Notes: a model not told the origin generated them from the sequence alone. Positions 54,157 to 62,498 are shown, counted from the first letter of the stretch. The stretch: DNA of 64,000 bases from Oscillospiraceae bacterium (GCA_022797115.1 JAAWKB010000001.1:1-64000); one strand, 5' to 3'. Program-made: numbers and translations.

Positions 54157-54164
54157 CTCTTTTC

Positions 54165-54233
54165 TCCGAAAAATAGACCAACCCCATCTTCTGTGCTCCC
54201 TGCCCGCAGGACAGGGAGGAGACGGAGTTGGTC
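54165..54233 (-). terminator. Leader terminator of glcT
   Basis: Minus-strand stem GACCAACTCCGTCT / AGATGGGGTTGGTC with an inner CTCCCTGTC hairpin, followed by TATTTTTC. Located between the promoter and the glcT start. Confidence 0.85.
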
Positions 54234-54258
54234 AAGCCCGGACAACCGGTAACATTCC
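54230..54258 (-). promoter_or_regulatory. RAT (ribonucleic antiterminator) for glcT
   Basis: A 29-base sequence beginning GGAATGTTACCGGTTGTCCG and ending GCTTGACC, overlapping the 5' arm of the leader terminator. Matches the RAT pattern; indicates autoregulation by antitermination. Confidence 0.85.
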
Positions 54259-54278
54259 AACAATCAATTTGCGGATGT

Positions 54279-54307
54279 ATCGTAACATGTTCCCGCCGGG
54301 CTGTCAA
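54279..54307 (-). promoter_or_regulatory. Promoter of glcT-ptsG
   Basis: Minus strand TTGACA (54302-54307), 17 bases, TACGAT (54279-54284). Confidence 0.8.
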
Positions 54308-54388
54308 GACGGTGGGGACAGAATCTACGATTTGCATAATTTTAAGCGGCTGTTTTTGCGGATTTTCCCAGGGGTACGGCACATCCTG

Positions 54389-54829
54389 TCACCGCAGGCC
54401 CCGGAAAAAGCGGCTGAGCAGGGCGGCGCACTCATCCTCCAGAATGCCGCCCACCAGGGCGGGCCGGTTGGGGAAATCCTCCATAAAGAGGTTCATCACC
54501 CCGCCGCAGGCCCCCATGCCCCGGTCCCTGGCCCCGAAGTACACCCGCCGGAGGCGGGCGTTGAGAATGGCCCCGGCGCACATGGGGCAGGGCTCCAGGG
54601 TGACGTACAGGTCGCAGCCGTCCAGCCGCCAGGAGGACAGGGCCGCGTTGGCCTGGGCGATGGCCTCCGTCTCCGCATGGGAGAGGGCGCTGCGCTTCTC
54701 CTCCCGGCGGTTCCGGCCCCGGCCCACCACCAGGCCGTCCTGGACGATGACGCAGCCCACCGGTACCTCCCCGGCCGCCGCCGCCGCCTCCGCCAGGGCG
54801 ATGGCCTGGCGCATATAGAGCTCCTGCAT
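54389..54829 (-). CDS. tadA: tRNA-specific adenosine deaminase
   Basis: 146 residues of the zinc cytidine-deaminase-like fold: zinc/catalytic HAE in ALSHAETEAIAQ, PCPMC in VTLEPCPMCAGAIL, and the TadA VGCVIV start. It converts A34 to inosine in tRNA-Arg(ACG). Start is uncertain: the ATG at 54827-54829 has GGGAGG only three bases upstream, while an ATG five codons later (54812-54814, MRQAIALAEA) is six bases after GGAG. Divergent from yaaL. Confidence 0.93.
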   Translation of the reverse strand: MQELYMRQAIALAEAAAAAGEVPVGCVIVQDGLVVGRGRNRREEKRSALSHAETEAIAQANAALSSWRLDGCDLYVTLEPCPMCAGAILNARLRRVYFGARDRGMGACGGVMNLFMEDFPNRPALVGGILEDECAALLSRFFRGLR

Positions 54830-54925
54830 ATGCCTCCCTTCTGGGAAAAATTTCCCCACAGCGTTATAAAACCAGGAATAGTTGTCCAAACTGGACATAG
54901 ACTGGAAAGCGAGGAGGGATCTTCC

Positions 54926-55198
54926 ATGAAACGTATTTCCCCCATCCGCGGCCGCCAGACGGACGGCCCCGCCCTTACGGAATTAAAGACAAGCTTGCAG
55001 GAGACCCAGAGCGCCCTGAACAGCGCGTACACAGCCTTTGACTATGCCAGCGACCCGGAGCTGACAGAGGCGTGCATCTTCGAGATCCGCTCACTACAGG
55101 CCAGGATGAACTATCTGGTCCGGCAGATCAAGGAATTGGAGCTGTGCGCCGCCACCGCCGTCACGGCCCATGCGGCAGGGAGGGCAAGATGGACGTAA
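54926..55198 (+). CDS. yaaL: YaaL-like DUF2508 protein
   Basis: 90 residues, helical, with segments LKTSLQETQSALNSAYTAFD and IFEIRSLQARMNYLVRQIKE matching the short DUF2508/YaaL family. It lies directly before bofA, as in Bacillus, with a 10-base overlap. Function unknown. The ATG follows GAGGAGGGAT. A GTCCA-AAC-TGGAC palindrome sits in the divergent gap with tadA. Confidence 0.82.
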   Translation: MKRISPIRGRQTDGPALTELKTSLQETQSALNSAYTAFDYASDPELTEACIFEIRSLQARMNYLVRQIKELELCAATAVTAHAAGRARWT

Positions 55199-55455
55199 GG
55201 CTGATCCTCCTGCTGGCCCTGGGCGGCCTGGCGCTGCTGATCGCGGCAGCCCGGGCCTTCTCGGCGCCCTTCCAGCTGCTGCTGAAGGCGGGGCTCAACA
55301 CCCTGCTGGGGCTGGCGGCCCTGCTGTTGGTGAACGCGACCACGCCTTACACCGGGCTGTCGCTGGGGCTGAACCTGTTCAATGGGCTGGTCGTGGGCGT
55401 ACTGGGCGTCCCGGGCCTGGTCCTGCTGCTGCTGGCGCAGTGGGTGCTTACATAG
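55189..55455 (+). CDS. bofA: BofA family protein (pro-sigma-K processing inhibitor type)
   Basis: 88 residues with two to three membrane helices (LILLLALGGLALLIAAARAF, LNTLLGLAALLLVNATTPY, NLFNGLVVGVLGVPGLVLL). The NLFNGLVVGVLGVPG segment is the BofA hallmark. In Bacillus, BofA holds the SpoIVFB protease inactive until the sigma-K checkpoint. Suggests a spore-forming lineage. Overlaps yaaL by 10 bases; GGGAGGG lies just upstream. Confidence 0.88.
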   Translation: MDVRLILLLALGGLALLIAAARAFSAPFQLLLKAGLNTLLGLAALLLVNATTPYTGLSLGLNLFNGLVVGVLGVPGLVLLLLAQWVLT

Positions 55456-55524
55456 CGGTATGATCCCCCCTCCTTTGCCCTTTGCCGGGAAAGAAGGGGG
55501 GATCGTCTCTTCTCCAATGCGCAC

Positions 55525-56202
55525 CTACCCCAGATGGGCAAGCTGCTCAATCCCGATGGCGGAAACCATAGCCCCGGCCTCGGACTCCAGGCCGTGCTCC
55601 CGGTTGATGGCCTCCATCACCTTGTTGCGGATCTCTGTGGCCACGACGATGAAAATCAGCTCCTTCTCCGCCTGGAGGGAGGTGATGCCCCGGGACTGGG
55701 CGAAGCTCTCGTCCCCCACCCAGCGGCCGCGGATGATGGTGCCGCCCCGGGCCCCGGCCTTACGGGCCGTATCCATGACAGTGTCCGTAAAGCCCTGGTT
55801 TACCGTCACCAGGATCATACTGCTCTTCTGCTGCTTATCCATCTCTCCGCCTCCTCCGCTGTCCTTCCTGGTTTTCAGGGATATGAATGTGGCAATCAGG
55901 CTGTTGACCGCCGACAGGTGCATGGTAAAGGCAATCCCCCGCCCGGGGACAGCCCCCCGCAGCTCGTCGTCCAGCAGCTCCAGCAGCCGCTGGGCCGTGG
56001 AGACGGGGGCAAGGCTCAAAATGATATCCTTCTCCGAGCTGCCCAGGCCCAGGATGTCCATGATCTCCGAGGTGGCGGTCCCCGTCCCCTCGCAGCGCAG
56101 GTGGGTGAATACCTGCTGCTTGTTGTACAGCTTGATCAGCTTGCTGCCGCTGCCACGCTCCACAATCGTCATGATAATTGCCAGCTGTTCCGGCCGTTTC
56201 AT
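55525..56202 (-). CDS. Tandem P-II-like regulator protein
   Basis: 225 residues made of two PII/GlnB-like ferredoxin-fold units (about 1-112 and 122-225). The second has VTVNQGFTDTVMDTARKAG-ARGGTIIRGRW and FIVVATEIRNKVMEAINRE, which resemble PII core and T-loop surroundings. PII proteins bind ATP/ADP and effectors and regulate transporters. It is transcribed just after a DUF1538 membrane protein gene (15-base gap), so it probably controls that protein. Not GlnB/GlnK by sequence, and no amtB is nearby. Confidence 0.82.
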   Translation of the reverse strand: MKRPEQLAIIMTIVERGSGSKLIKLYNKQQVFTHLRCEGTGTATSEIMDILGLGSSEKDIILSLAPVSTAQRLLELLDDELRGAVPGRGIAFTMHLSAVNSLIATFISLKTRKDSGGGGEMDKQQKSSMILVTVNQGFTDTVMDTARKAGARGGTIIRGRWVGDESFAQSRGITSLQAEKELIFIVVATEIRNKVMEAINREHGLESEAGAMVSAIGIEQLAHLG

Positions 56203-56217
56203 CGCTCCGCCCCCTTC

Positions 56218-57738
56218 CTAGTCATAGTAAAGCACGCAGTCCTTCACCCGCATCAGCTCTGCGCGCAGCGCGTCGCTGGCCAGCTTCCTGCGCACACGGC
56301 CGGCAAGGCCCAGCACCTGGATGGTCACCAGCGGCGTCATGGCCACCAGGGCTACCAGGCCGAAGGCGTCGGTCATCAAATTGCCGCCCACCGCCTCGCA
56401 GGCCCCCATGGCAAAGGGCAGCAAAAATGTGGCGGTCATGGGGCCGGAGGCCACGCCGCCGGCGTCGAAGGCCACGCCGGTGAAGAGCTGGGGCACAAAG
56501 AACGTCAGCGCCAGGGAGATGGCGTAGCCGGGAATGAGGAACCACAGGATGGAGATCCCCGTCAGCACCCGCAGCATGGCGATGCCGATGGACACCGCCA
56601 CGCCGATGGACAGGCCCCGGCGCATGGCAGACTGGGAGATGGAGCCCATGGAGACTTCCTCCACCTGCTTGATGAGCACATGGACCGCCGGCTCCGCCGC
56701 CACGATGAAATAGCCCATCAGCATCCCGATGGGGATCAGCAGGAAGGGGCTCTCCCCCGTGGCGATGGTGGCCCCGATCAGCTGCCCGGCGGGCATGAAG
56801 CCTACGTTCACACCGGTGAGGAACATGACAAGACCTGCGTATGTATACACCAGCCCGCTGATGATTCGCAGCAGCTGGGTGCGCTTGAAGCGCCGGGTGA
56901 TCAGCTGGAAGAGCAGGAACATGGCGCAGATGGGGACCATGGCTCCGGCGACCTCCCGGGCGTAGACGGGGGCGGCGGCGGCAAACTCCCGGGCCGCATC
57001 CTGGGTGGTGGCGATATCCGGCAGGGCGGCGGGGGTGTAGCTGGCGCTGTCAGGGGAGAAGCAGATGCCCAGAAGCAGCACCGAGAGGATGGGCCCGATG
57101 CTGCACAGGGCCACCAGGCCGAAGCTGTCGCTGGTGGAGTTCTTGTCGCTGCGCACCGAGGCCATGCCCACGCCCAAGGCCATAATGAAGGGCACCGTAA
57201 TGGGCCCTGTGGTCACGCCGCCGGAGTCAAAGGACACCGGGATAAAACCCTTGGGCGCGAACAGCGCCAGGGTGAAGACAACCAGGTAGAACCCCACCAG
57301 CAGCCGGGAGAGGGGGATCTTCAGCAGGATGCGCAGCAGCGCCACCACCAGGAACAGGCCAACCCCGGCGGCCACGGTGAAAATCAACACCTGGTTGGGG
57401 ATGGCGGGCACCTGCCCGGCCAGCACCGTCAGATCTGGCTCCGCTACCGTAATCAGCACCCCCAGCACAAAGGCGACTGCCAGGGGGATCGCCATGTGCC
57501 GGGCCCGGCTCATATAGATGCCGATGCCGCTGCCCATAGGCGTCATGGACATATCCACGCCCAGGGTGAACACCCCGACCCCCACAATCAGCATCAGAGA
57601 GCCGAACAGGAACAGCACCAACGCCCCCGGCGTCAGCGGGACGATGGTGATGCTCAGCGCCAGCACGATGGCTGTGATGGGCAGGACGGAGGAGAGGGAC
57701 TCCTTGATCTTTTCCAGCAATTGCGGGTTAATACGCAC
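56218..57738 (-). CDS. DUF1538 family polytopic membrane protein (putative transporter)
   Basis: About 506 residues with 12 or more membrane helices in two homologous halves. Each half carries motifs such as DSGGVTTGPITVPFIMALGV and DAGGVASGPMTATFLLPFAM. The internal repeat is a mark of DUF1538, an uncharacterised transporter-like family. The GTG at 57736-57738 is six bases after AAAGGAG and preferred; an ATG six codons upstream has no suitable site. Paired with a tandem-PII gene, suggesting a nucleotide- or metabolite-gated transporter. Confidence 0.88.
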   Translation of the reverse strand: MRINPQLLEKIKESLSSVLPITAIVLALSITIVPLTPGALVLFLFGSLMLIVGVGVFTLGVDMSMTPMGSGIGIYMSRARHMAIPLAVAFVLGVLITVAEPDLTVLAGQVPAIPNQVLIFTVAAGVGLFLVVALLRILLKIPLSRLLVGFYLVVFTLALFAPKGFIPVSFDSGGVTTGPITVPFIMALGVGMASVRSDKNSTSDSFGLVALCSIGPILSVLLLGICFSPDSASYTPAALPDIATTQDAAREFAAAAPVYAREVAGAMVPICAMFLLFQLITRRFKRTQLLRIISGLVYTYAGLVMFLTGVNVGFMPAGQLIGATIATGESPFLLIPIGMLMGYFIVAAEPAVHVLIKQVEEVSMGSISQSAMRRGLSIGVAVSIGIAMLRVLTGISILWFLIPGYAISLALTFFVPQLFTGVAFDAGGVASGPMTATFLLPFAMGACEAVGGNLMTDAFGLVALVAMTPLVTIQVLGLAGRVRRKLASDALRAELMRVKDCVLYYD

Positions 57739-57910
57739 CGGCGGCTCCTTTCCCATCCCGCAGGGGGGATGTGTCCCAATTTTATGTTTGATCTCAGGAT
57801 CTATTTTACAGGAAGTTTCCGCAGATGTACAGCCTTTTTGCTTTTTTAACGCCGCCTTTACAAAAAGTTCAGATTCCGGGGAGGGGATTCCCCTCTTTTT
57901 GACACGCAGA

Positions 57911-57939
57911 GAGGCCAGCCGGGCGCCCCGGCTGGCCTC
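57911..57939 (-). terminator. Terminator downstream of trxA
   Basis: A perfect 13-bp stem (GAGGCCAGCCGGG / CCCGGCTGGCCTC, loop CGC). The rest of the 57740-57945 gap shows no gene. Confidence 0.72.
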
Positions 57940-57945
57940 CTTCTC

Positions 57946-58275
57946 TTATCTGGCAGCGGCCTGGTGCAGGCCGATCATATCCAGGATTTCCTCCTTGGAC
58001 TTGCCGCCCACCTCACGGCGGACCAGCTCCCCGTTCTTGAAAAATATGAGAGTGGGGATGCTCATCACGCGGTATTGCCGGGCAAGCTCCGGCTGCTCAT
58101 CCACGTTGACCTTGCCCACCTTTACCTCGCTCTGCTCCGCGGCGATCTCGTCAATCACAGGGGACAGGGCCGAGCAGGGGCCGCACCAAGGTGCCCAGAA
58201 GTCCACCAGCACCGGCTGGGCGGAGCGCAGGACCTCCTGGTCGTAGTTATCCTTCGTCAAAGTAATATATGCCAT
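57946..58275 (-). CDS. trxA: Thioredoxin
   Basis: 109 residues. The active site is FWAPWCGPCSAL (CGPC), with the cis-Pro region MSIPTLIFFKNG and a conserved buried Asp (VLVDFWA). General protein disulfide reductase. The ATG follows AAAGGAGAAAGAA; promoter TTGAGC-17-TATACT. Single gene. Confidence 0.96.
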   Translation of the reverse strand: MAYITLTKDNYDQEVLRSAQPVLVDFWAPWCGPCSALSPVIDEIAAEQSEVKVGKVNVDEQPELARQYRVMSIPTLIFFKNGELVRREVGGKSKEEILDMIGLHQAAAR

Positions 58276-58314
58276 TTTCTTTCTCCTTTCTGTCTGTTGG
58301 GGTCCAATGGGTGT

Positions 58315-58343
58315 AGTATACCCCGTTTTTCAAAAAAGCTCAA
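58315..58343 (-). promoter_or_regulatory. Promoter of trxA
   Basis: Minus strand TTGAGC (58338-58343), 17 bases, TATACT (58315-58320). Confidence 0.78.
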
Positions 58344-58421
58344 CAAATTTTTTAAAGACTCCCCGCCGCACCTCCCCAGCGGCTGCGGCATAGGATGGGA
58401 AAAACAGGAGGTATCCCGCCT

Positions 58422-59159
58422 ATGCCCATCGTTTATTTGAGCCCAAGTACGCAGGAAAATAACGCCTATGTCACCGGCACCGGCAGCGAGGAGTACTGGA
58501 TGAACCGCTTGGCGGACGCCATGATCCCCTATCTCAACAGCTGCGGCATCCGCTACAAGCGCAATACACCCGACATGTCCGCCGGAAGCTCCATCCGCCA
58601 GGCCAACCAGGGGTGGTATGACTTCTATCTGGCCCTCCATTCCAACGCGGCGGGGGCCGGCAACTACGGCGGCGTGCGGGGGATCATCGCCTTCTACTAC
58701 CCCACCAGCACCCAGGGCCAGCGGGCTGCCCAGATTTTTATCAACAACCTGCGGGAGATCTACCCCCTGCCCGACCGGGCCGTCACCCGCGCCACCACCA
58801 GCCTGGGGGAGGTGCGCGACTCCAAGTTCCCCGCCGTACTGCTGGAGCTGGGCTACCACGACAACGTGGAGGATGCGCGGTGGATTGAGAACAACCTCAC
58901 GGAGATCGCCCGGAACCTGGTCCTGAGCCTGACGGACTACTTCGGCATCCCCTTCATCTGGCCCACCGACCCCTGGGACGCCACCGTTTACGCCGGGGGC
59001 GGCGCGCTCAACCTCCGCAGCCGTCCCAACACCAGCTCCACCATCATCGCCAGCATACCCGACGGCGCGCAGGTGCGGGTCTACGGCCGGTATGAGGACT
59101 GGTACGTGGTGCGCTACGGGGACTACACCGGCTACGCCTCTGCCCAATACATCAAGTGA
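58422..59159 (+). CDS. N-acetylmuramoyl-L-alanine amidase (Amidase_3) with SH3 domain, no signal peptide
   Basis: 245 residues. An Amidase_3 zinc domain (about 1-175) starts at once with PIVYLSPSTQENNAYV and carries ALHSNAAG (zinc His) and AVLLELGYHDN (catalytic Glu). A bacterial SH3 wall-binding domain (about 185-245) has GGGALNLRSRPNTSSTIIA and GYASAQYIK. It cuts the MurNAc-L-Ala bond. Lack of a signal peptide is endolysin-like. AGGAGG lies ten bases before the ATG. It is followed by two tail-fibre-like genes, so it probably belongs to a phage-derived cassette. Confidence 0.9.
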   Translation: MPIVYLSPSTQENNAYVTGTGSEEYWMNRLADAMIPYLNSCGIRYKRNTPDMSAGSSIRQANQGWYDFYLALHSNAAGAGNYGGVRGIIAFYYPTSTQGQRAAQIFINNLREIYPLPDRAVTRATTSLGEVRDSKFPAVLLELGYHDNVEDARWIENNLTEIARNLVLSLTDYFGIPFIWPTDPWDATVYAGGGALNLRSRPNTSSTIIASIPDGAQVRVYGRYEDWYVVRYGDYTGYASAQYIK

Positions 59160-59166
59160 TCCCCCT

Positions 59167-59196
59167 CCCGCCGGCGCGGGACCCCGCGCCGGCGGG
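59167..59196 (+). terminator. Hairpin after the amidase gene
   Basis: A perfect 14-bp GC stem (CCCGCCGGCGCGGG / CCCGCGCCGGCGGG); no T-run. May be processing or weak termination before the tail-like genes. Confidence 0.5.
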
Positions 59197-59294
59197 CCCG
59201 GTTGCATGGGGGAGGGAAACTTCCCGCCCAGTCTTCTCCTATATAGAGCCGGCGTTGACGATCAAAGGCGCGCCGGCTGGAAAGGAGAAGACAC

Positions 59295-59960
59295 ATGCGG
59301 TACATAGTGGACAGGCCCGGCACGCTCTACCTGGGAAAGCAGGGGGAGCACCTGGCGCGGGAGCTGGCCTTTACCGAACCGGCGGCGTGGGAATCATCCT
59401 GCGGGACGGGGGCGGTGCAGCTGCTCTACCGCCCGCCCGGCGGCGCACCGTCCTACCCGGTGGTCCTGGAGCGGGAGGAGGGCGCCTACCTCTGGCACAT
59501 CACCTCCGCCGACACCGCCCGGGAGGGATACGGCCGGTGTGAGCTGCGCTACAGCGTGGGGAATGTGGTCATCCGGTCCGTGACCTACGTCACCCTGGTG
59601 GCGGACGGCGTGGGGGCCGCGGGGCCACAGGACCCCTACCTGAACTACCTCGAGCAGGTGGCCCGGGTGGGGGCCGAGGCCCTGGCGGCGGCGGCCCGGG
59701 CCGAGGGTGCGGCGCTGCATCCGCCTACCATCCAGGACGGGAACTGGTGGCTCTGGAACCCGGAAACCGGCGCGTATGAGGATGCGGGCGTGCCCGCCTC
59801 CGGCGATAAGGCCATGTCCGACCACCGGTACATGAGCCATCTGGACGAGGTGGATCAGCACCCGCTGGACGCCATTACGGGCCTGCGCAGCGCCATCGCA
59901 CGCATCCCGGCACCGGTGGAGGCAATCACAAATTTGGAAATGGAGGAGCTGTTGAAATGA
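59295..59960 (+). CDS. Phage baseplate/tail-fibre-like protein
   Basis: 221 residues from MRYIVDRPGTLYLGKQGEH. The first part (about 1-110) is a beta-rich region resembling N-terminal BppU-type baseplate modules. The middle contains HPPTIQDGNWWLWNPETGAY, a motif common in phage tail-fibre proteins (a short structure-describing segment). The end (HLDEVDQHPLDAITGLRSAI) resembles fibre stalk repeats. The ATG follows AAAGGAGAAG. Its stop overlaps the next ATG. Call is by pattern, not firm homology. Confidence 0.65.
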   Translation: MRYIVDRPGTLYLGKQGEHLARELAFTEPAAWESSCGTGAVQLLYRPPGGAPSYPVVLEREEGAYLWHITSADTAREGYGRCELRYSVGNVVIRSVTYVTLVADGVGAAGPQDPYLNYLEQVARVGAEALAAAARAEGAALHPPTIQDGNWWLWNPETGAYEDAGVPASGDKAMSDHRYMSHLDEVDQHPLDAITGLRSAIARIPAPVEAITNLEMEELLK

Positions 59961-60451
59961 GCAAATATTTGGATTCTGACGGCCTGCTCTACCTGTGGAG
60001 CAAGATCAAGTCCCTGGCCGGCGGCAAGGTGGACAAGGTGGAGGGCATGGGCCTGACCGCCAACAACTACACCGACGGCGAGAAGGAGAAGCTGGCGAAC
60101 CTGTATAATTACACGCTGCCGGAGGCCGGCCCCCAGACCCTGGGCGGCGTGAAGGTGGGCGCGGGCCTGGCCGTGGAGGCGGGGGTCCTCTCCGCCCATG
60201 TGGGCTGGGAGAGCCTGCTGGACAAACCGGATGTGGCCCTCAAAAGCGATATTACCGCCATGTACCGCTATAAGGGCAGCAAGGCCAGCTTTGCCGCCCT
60301 CCCGCTGGAGGGGAACGAGACGGGCGACGTGTGGAACGTGGAGGAAACCGGGATGAATTACGCCTGGACAGGCTCCCAGTGGGACGCACTGGGCCAGGCC
60401 TTTGAGATCCAAAGCATCACCAACGCGGAAATTGACGCGCTGGCCCTGTAA
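59957..60451 (+). CDS. Phage tail-fibre-like protein
   Basis: 164 residues. The start SKYLDSDGLLYLWSKIKSLA is the classic opening of Clostridial phage tail-fibre proteins. It is followed by a DNYTDGEKEKLANL-type segment (NNYTDGEKEKLANLYNYTLP) and a Thr/Gly repeat (TLGGVKVGAGLAVEAGVLSA). The ATG overlaps the preceding gene (ATGA), with GGAGGAG upstream. Likely the distal fibre of a phage-derived structure or a remnant. Confidence 0.72.
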   Translation: MSKYLDSDGLLYLWSKIKSLAGGKVDKVEGMGLTANNYTDGEKEKLANLYNYTLPEAGPQTLGGVKVGAGLAVEAGVLSAHVGWESLLDKPDVALKSDITAMYRYKGSKASFAALPLEGNETGDVWNVEETGMNYAWTGSQWDALGQAFEIQSITNAEIDALAL

Positions 60452-60486
60452 GCCTGTACTTTTCCCCGCCCGTGTGATATACTGCC

Positions 60487-60495
60487 GGTAGAAAG
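60487..60495 (+). promoter_or_regulatory. Possible extended -10 promoter of the moxR operon
   Basis: Upstream of the moxR start the plus strand reads TGATATACT, an extended -10. No clear -35 is present. Confidence 0.4.
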
Positions 60496-60506
60496 GGGTT
60501 GCTGAA

Positions 60507-61454
60507 ATGATTGATCTCTCCCGCGCCGCGGCCTACCGCGACAAGATCCTGCAAAACTGCTCCAGAGTCATTGTGGGCAAGGAGGACGCCATCCGCCTGG
60601 TGCTGGTGTGCTTCCTCTGCTCAGGCCATGTGCTGCTGGAGGATATCCCCGGCACCGGCAAGACCATGCTGCTGCGCGCCTTCGCCCGGACCATCGGCGG
60701 TGCGTTCAAGCGCATCCAGTTTACGCCGGACCTGCTGCCCTCCGACCTGACGGGCATCAATTTCTACAACCAGAAAACCGGCGATTTCCAATTCCGGCCC
60801 GGCCCCCTGCTGGCCAACGTCGTCCTGGCCGACGAGATCAACCGGGCCACCCCCCGCACCCAGTCCGCCCTTCTGGAGGCCATGGAGGAGCGGCAGGTCA
60901 CAGTGGACGGCGTTACCACCGTCCTGGCCGAGCCCTTCCTGGTCATGGCGACCCAGAACCCCGTCGAGTCCGCCGGGACCTTCCCCCTGCCTGACGCCCA
61001 GCTGGACCGGTTCTTCATGCGCCTGTCCCTGGGCTATATGACCCGGGAGCAGGAGATGGGCGTGGTGGCCCGGCCCTCCACCCAGGCGGTGCTGGAGGAG
61101 CTGGAGCAGACGGCGTCCGCAGAGGAGACCGCCTATGTCCGCGCCGCCTGCCAGGAGGTACAGGTGGGCCAGGAGGTGCTGGGCTACCTGATGGACATCG
61201 TGGAGGCCACCCGCCAGGACGGGCGGCTGAGCCGGGGCGTCTCCACCCGCGGGGCCATCGCCCTCTACAAGGCCGCCCAGGCCCTGGCTTTGCTGGCGGG
61301 GCGGGAGTACGCCATCCCCGAGGATGTGAAGTACGCCGCCCCCTATGTGCTCGCCCACCGGATCGCCCCGGCGGGCGGGAACCGGGCCGGGACGGCGGAA
61401 CGCCTGATCCGGGAGCTGCTGGACGCCGTCCCTGTCCCCTTGGAGAGCGTGTGA
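60507..61454 (+). CDS. MoxR family AAA+ ATPase
   Basis: 315 residues. Walker A EDIPGTGKTML, Walker B VVLADEINRATPRTQSALLE, and sensor region MATQNPVESAGTFPLPDAQLDRF. MoxR ATPases act as chaperones that mature or activate partner proteins, usually with DUF58 proteins encoded next to them, as here. The ATG follows AAAGGGG. Its TGA overlaps the DUF58 ATG. Confidence 0.95.
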   Translation: MIDLSRAAAYRDKILQNCSRVIVGKEDAIRLVLVCFLCSGHVLLEDIPGTGKTMLLRAFARTIGGAFKRIQFTPDLLPSDLTGINFYNQKTGDFQFRPGPLLANVVLADEINRATPRTQSALLEAMEERQVTVDGVTTVLAEPFLVMATQNPVESAGTFPLPDAQLDRFFMRLSLGYMTREQEMGVVARPSTQAVLEELEQTASAEETAYVRAACQEVQVGQEVLGYLMDIVEATRQDGRLSRGVSTRGAIALYKAAQALALLAGREYAIPEDVKYAAPYVLAHRIAPAGGNRAGTAERLIRELLDAVPVPLESV

Positions 61455-62497
61455 TGCTGCTGACGGTGCTGTTTGTGGCGCTCCTGGCGCTGCTGCTGGA
61501 GCGCCGCTCCAGGAAAAGCCTGGAGGATGTCCGGGAGGGATGCAGCCCCTCGGAGACGTTGGTGGACCCGGACGAGACCTTCTATCTCCGCTATTCCCTG
61601 CGCAACACCGGGCCCCGGCACGTCCTGTTCCTCCGGCTGCGGCAGGATTTGCCCGACGCCTTCTGCCCGGGAGAAAGCGCCATCGTCCGCGCCGCCATCA
61701 CAGGCAAGCAGATGGCGCTGACCACCTGGCTGCGCCCCCGGCAGGAGGCGCACTTTGCCCTGCCGGTATCCGTATCCCGGCGGGGGTTCTACCGCCTCCC
61801 CTCCCTGGAGGTCTCTGGCGGGGACTTTTTGGGGCTGCGGGAGGAGGTCCGCCGGTCCAGCGGCTTCCGGGCTGTCACAGTGGCCCCCCGGGGGCTGCCT
61901 CAGCGGGATCTGGGGGAAGTGCTGGGCGGTTTCCTGGGGGAGATCTCCGTGCGCCGGTTCATCCATGAGGACCCGGTGCTGACTGTGGGCTACCGGGAGT
62001 ACACCGGCCGGGAGCCGATGAAGGCCATCTCTTGGACACAGAGCGCCCGGGGGATGGGCCTGATGGTGAAGAACTACGACCACACCGCCCAGCCCGCCGT
62101 GTCCGTACTGCTCAACGTGGATGCGGACACAGAAGCGGAGGAGCTGGAGGTCTGCTTCTCCCTGGCCCGGACGGTGTGCGGGGCGCTGGAGGAGCGCGGC
62201 GTGGCGTACAGCTTCTCCACCAATGCCCTGGATGCGGAAACCCTCTTTTACACCGTCAGCGATGTGGAGGAGGGCCTGGGGCCCCTCCATTTTTCCGCGC
62301 TGCTGGAGCGGCTCGGCCGGGCCTGCTGCCGCGCCGGCTATCCTGGGGAGCGGCTGCTGGAGCACGCCGCAGCCGCAGGCTCCGGACGGGGGCGCATCCT
62401 CATCACCCAGGGCGGGGAGCTGGACGGCTCTGCCGCCTTAGCCCGGCTGCGGGAGCTGGGCAGCGTAGTCATCCTGCGGGCAAGGGAGGCGGCGTGA
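61454..62497 (+). CDS. DUF58 family protein
   Basis: 347 residues. One N-terminal membrane helix (about 1-17), a beta-rich domain (SPSETLVDPDETFYLRYSLR), then the DUF58 core with GREPMKAISWTQSARGMGLMV and VSVLLNVDADTEAEELEV (vWA-like fold). Partner of the MoxR ATPase. The ATG at 61454-61456 overlaps the moxR stop; a GTG one codon upstream is also possible. Confidence 0.9.
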   Translation: MLLTVLFVALLALLLERRSRKSLEDVREGCSPSETLVDPDETFYLRYSLRNTGPRHVLFLRLRQDLPDAFCPGESAIVRAAITGKQMALTTWLRPRQEAHFALPVSVSRRGFYRLPSLEVSGGDFLGLREEVRRSSGFRAVTVAPRGLPQRDLGEVLGGFLGEISVRRFIHEDPVLTVGYREYTGREPMKAISWTQSARGMGLMVKNYDHTAQPAVSVLLNVDADTEAEELEVCFSLARTVCGALEERGVAYSFSTNALDAETLFYTVSDVEEGLGPLHFSALLERLGRACCRAGYPGERLLEHAAAAGSGRGRILITQGGELDGSAALARLRELGSVVILRAREAA

Positions 62498-62498
62498 T

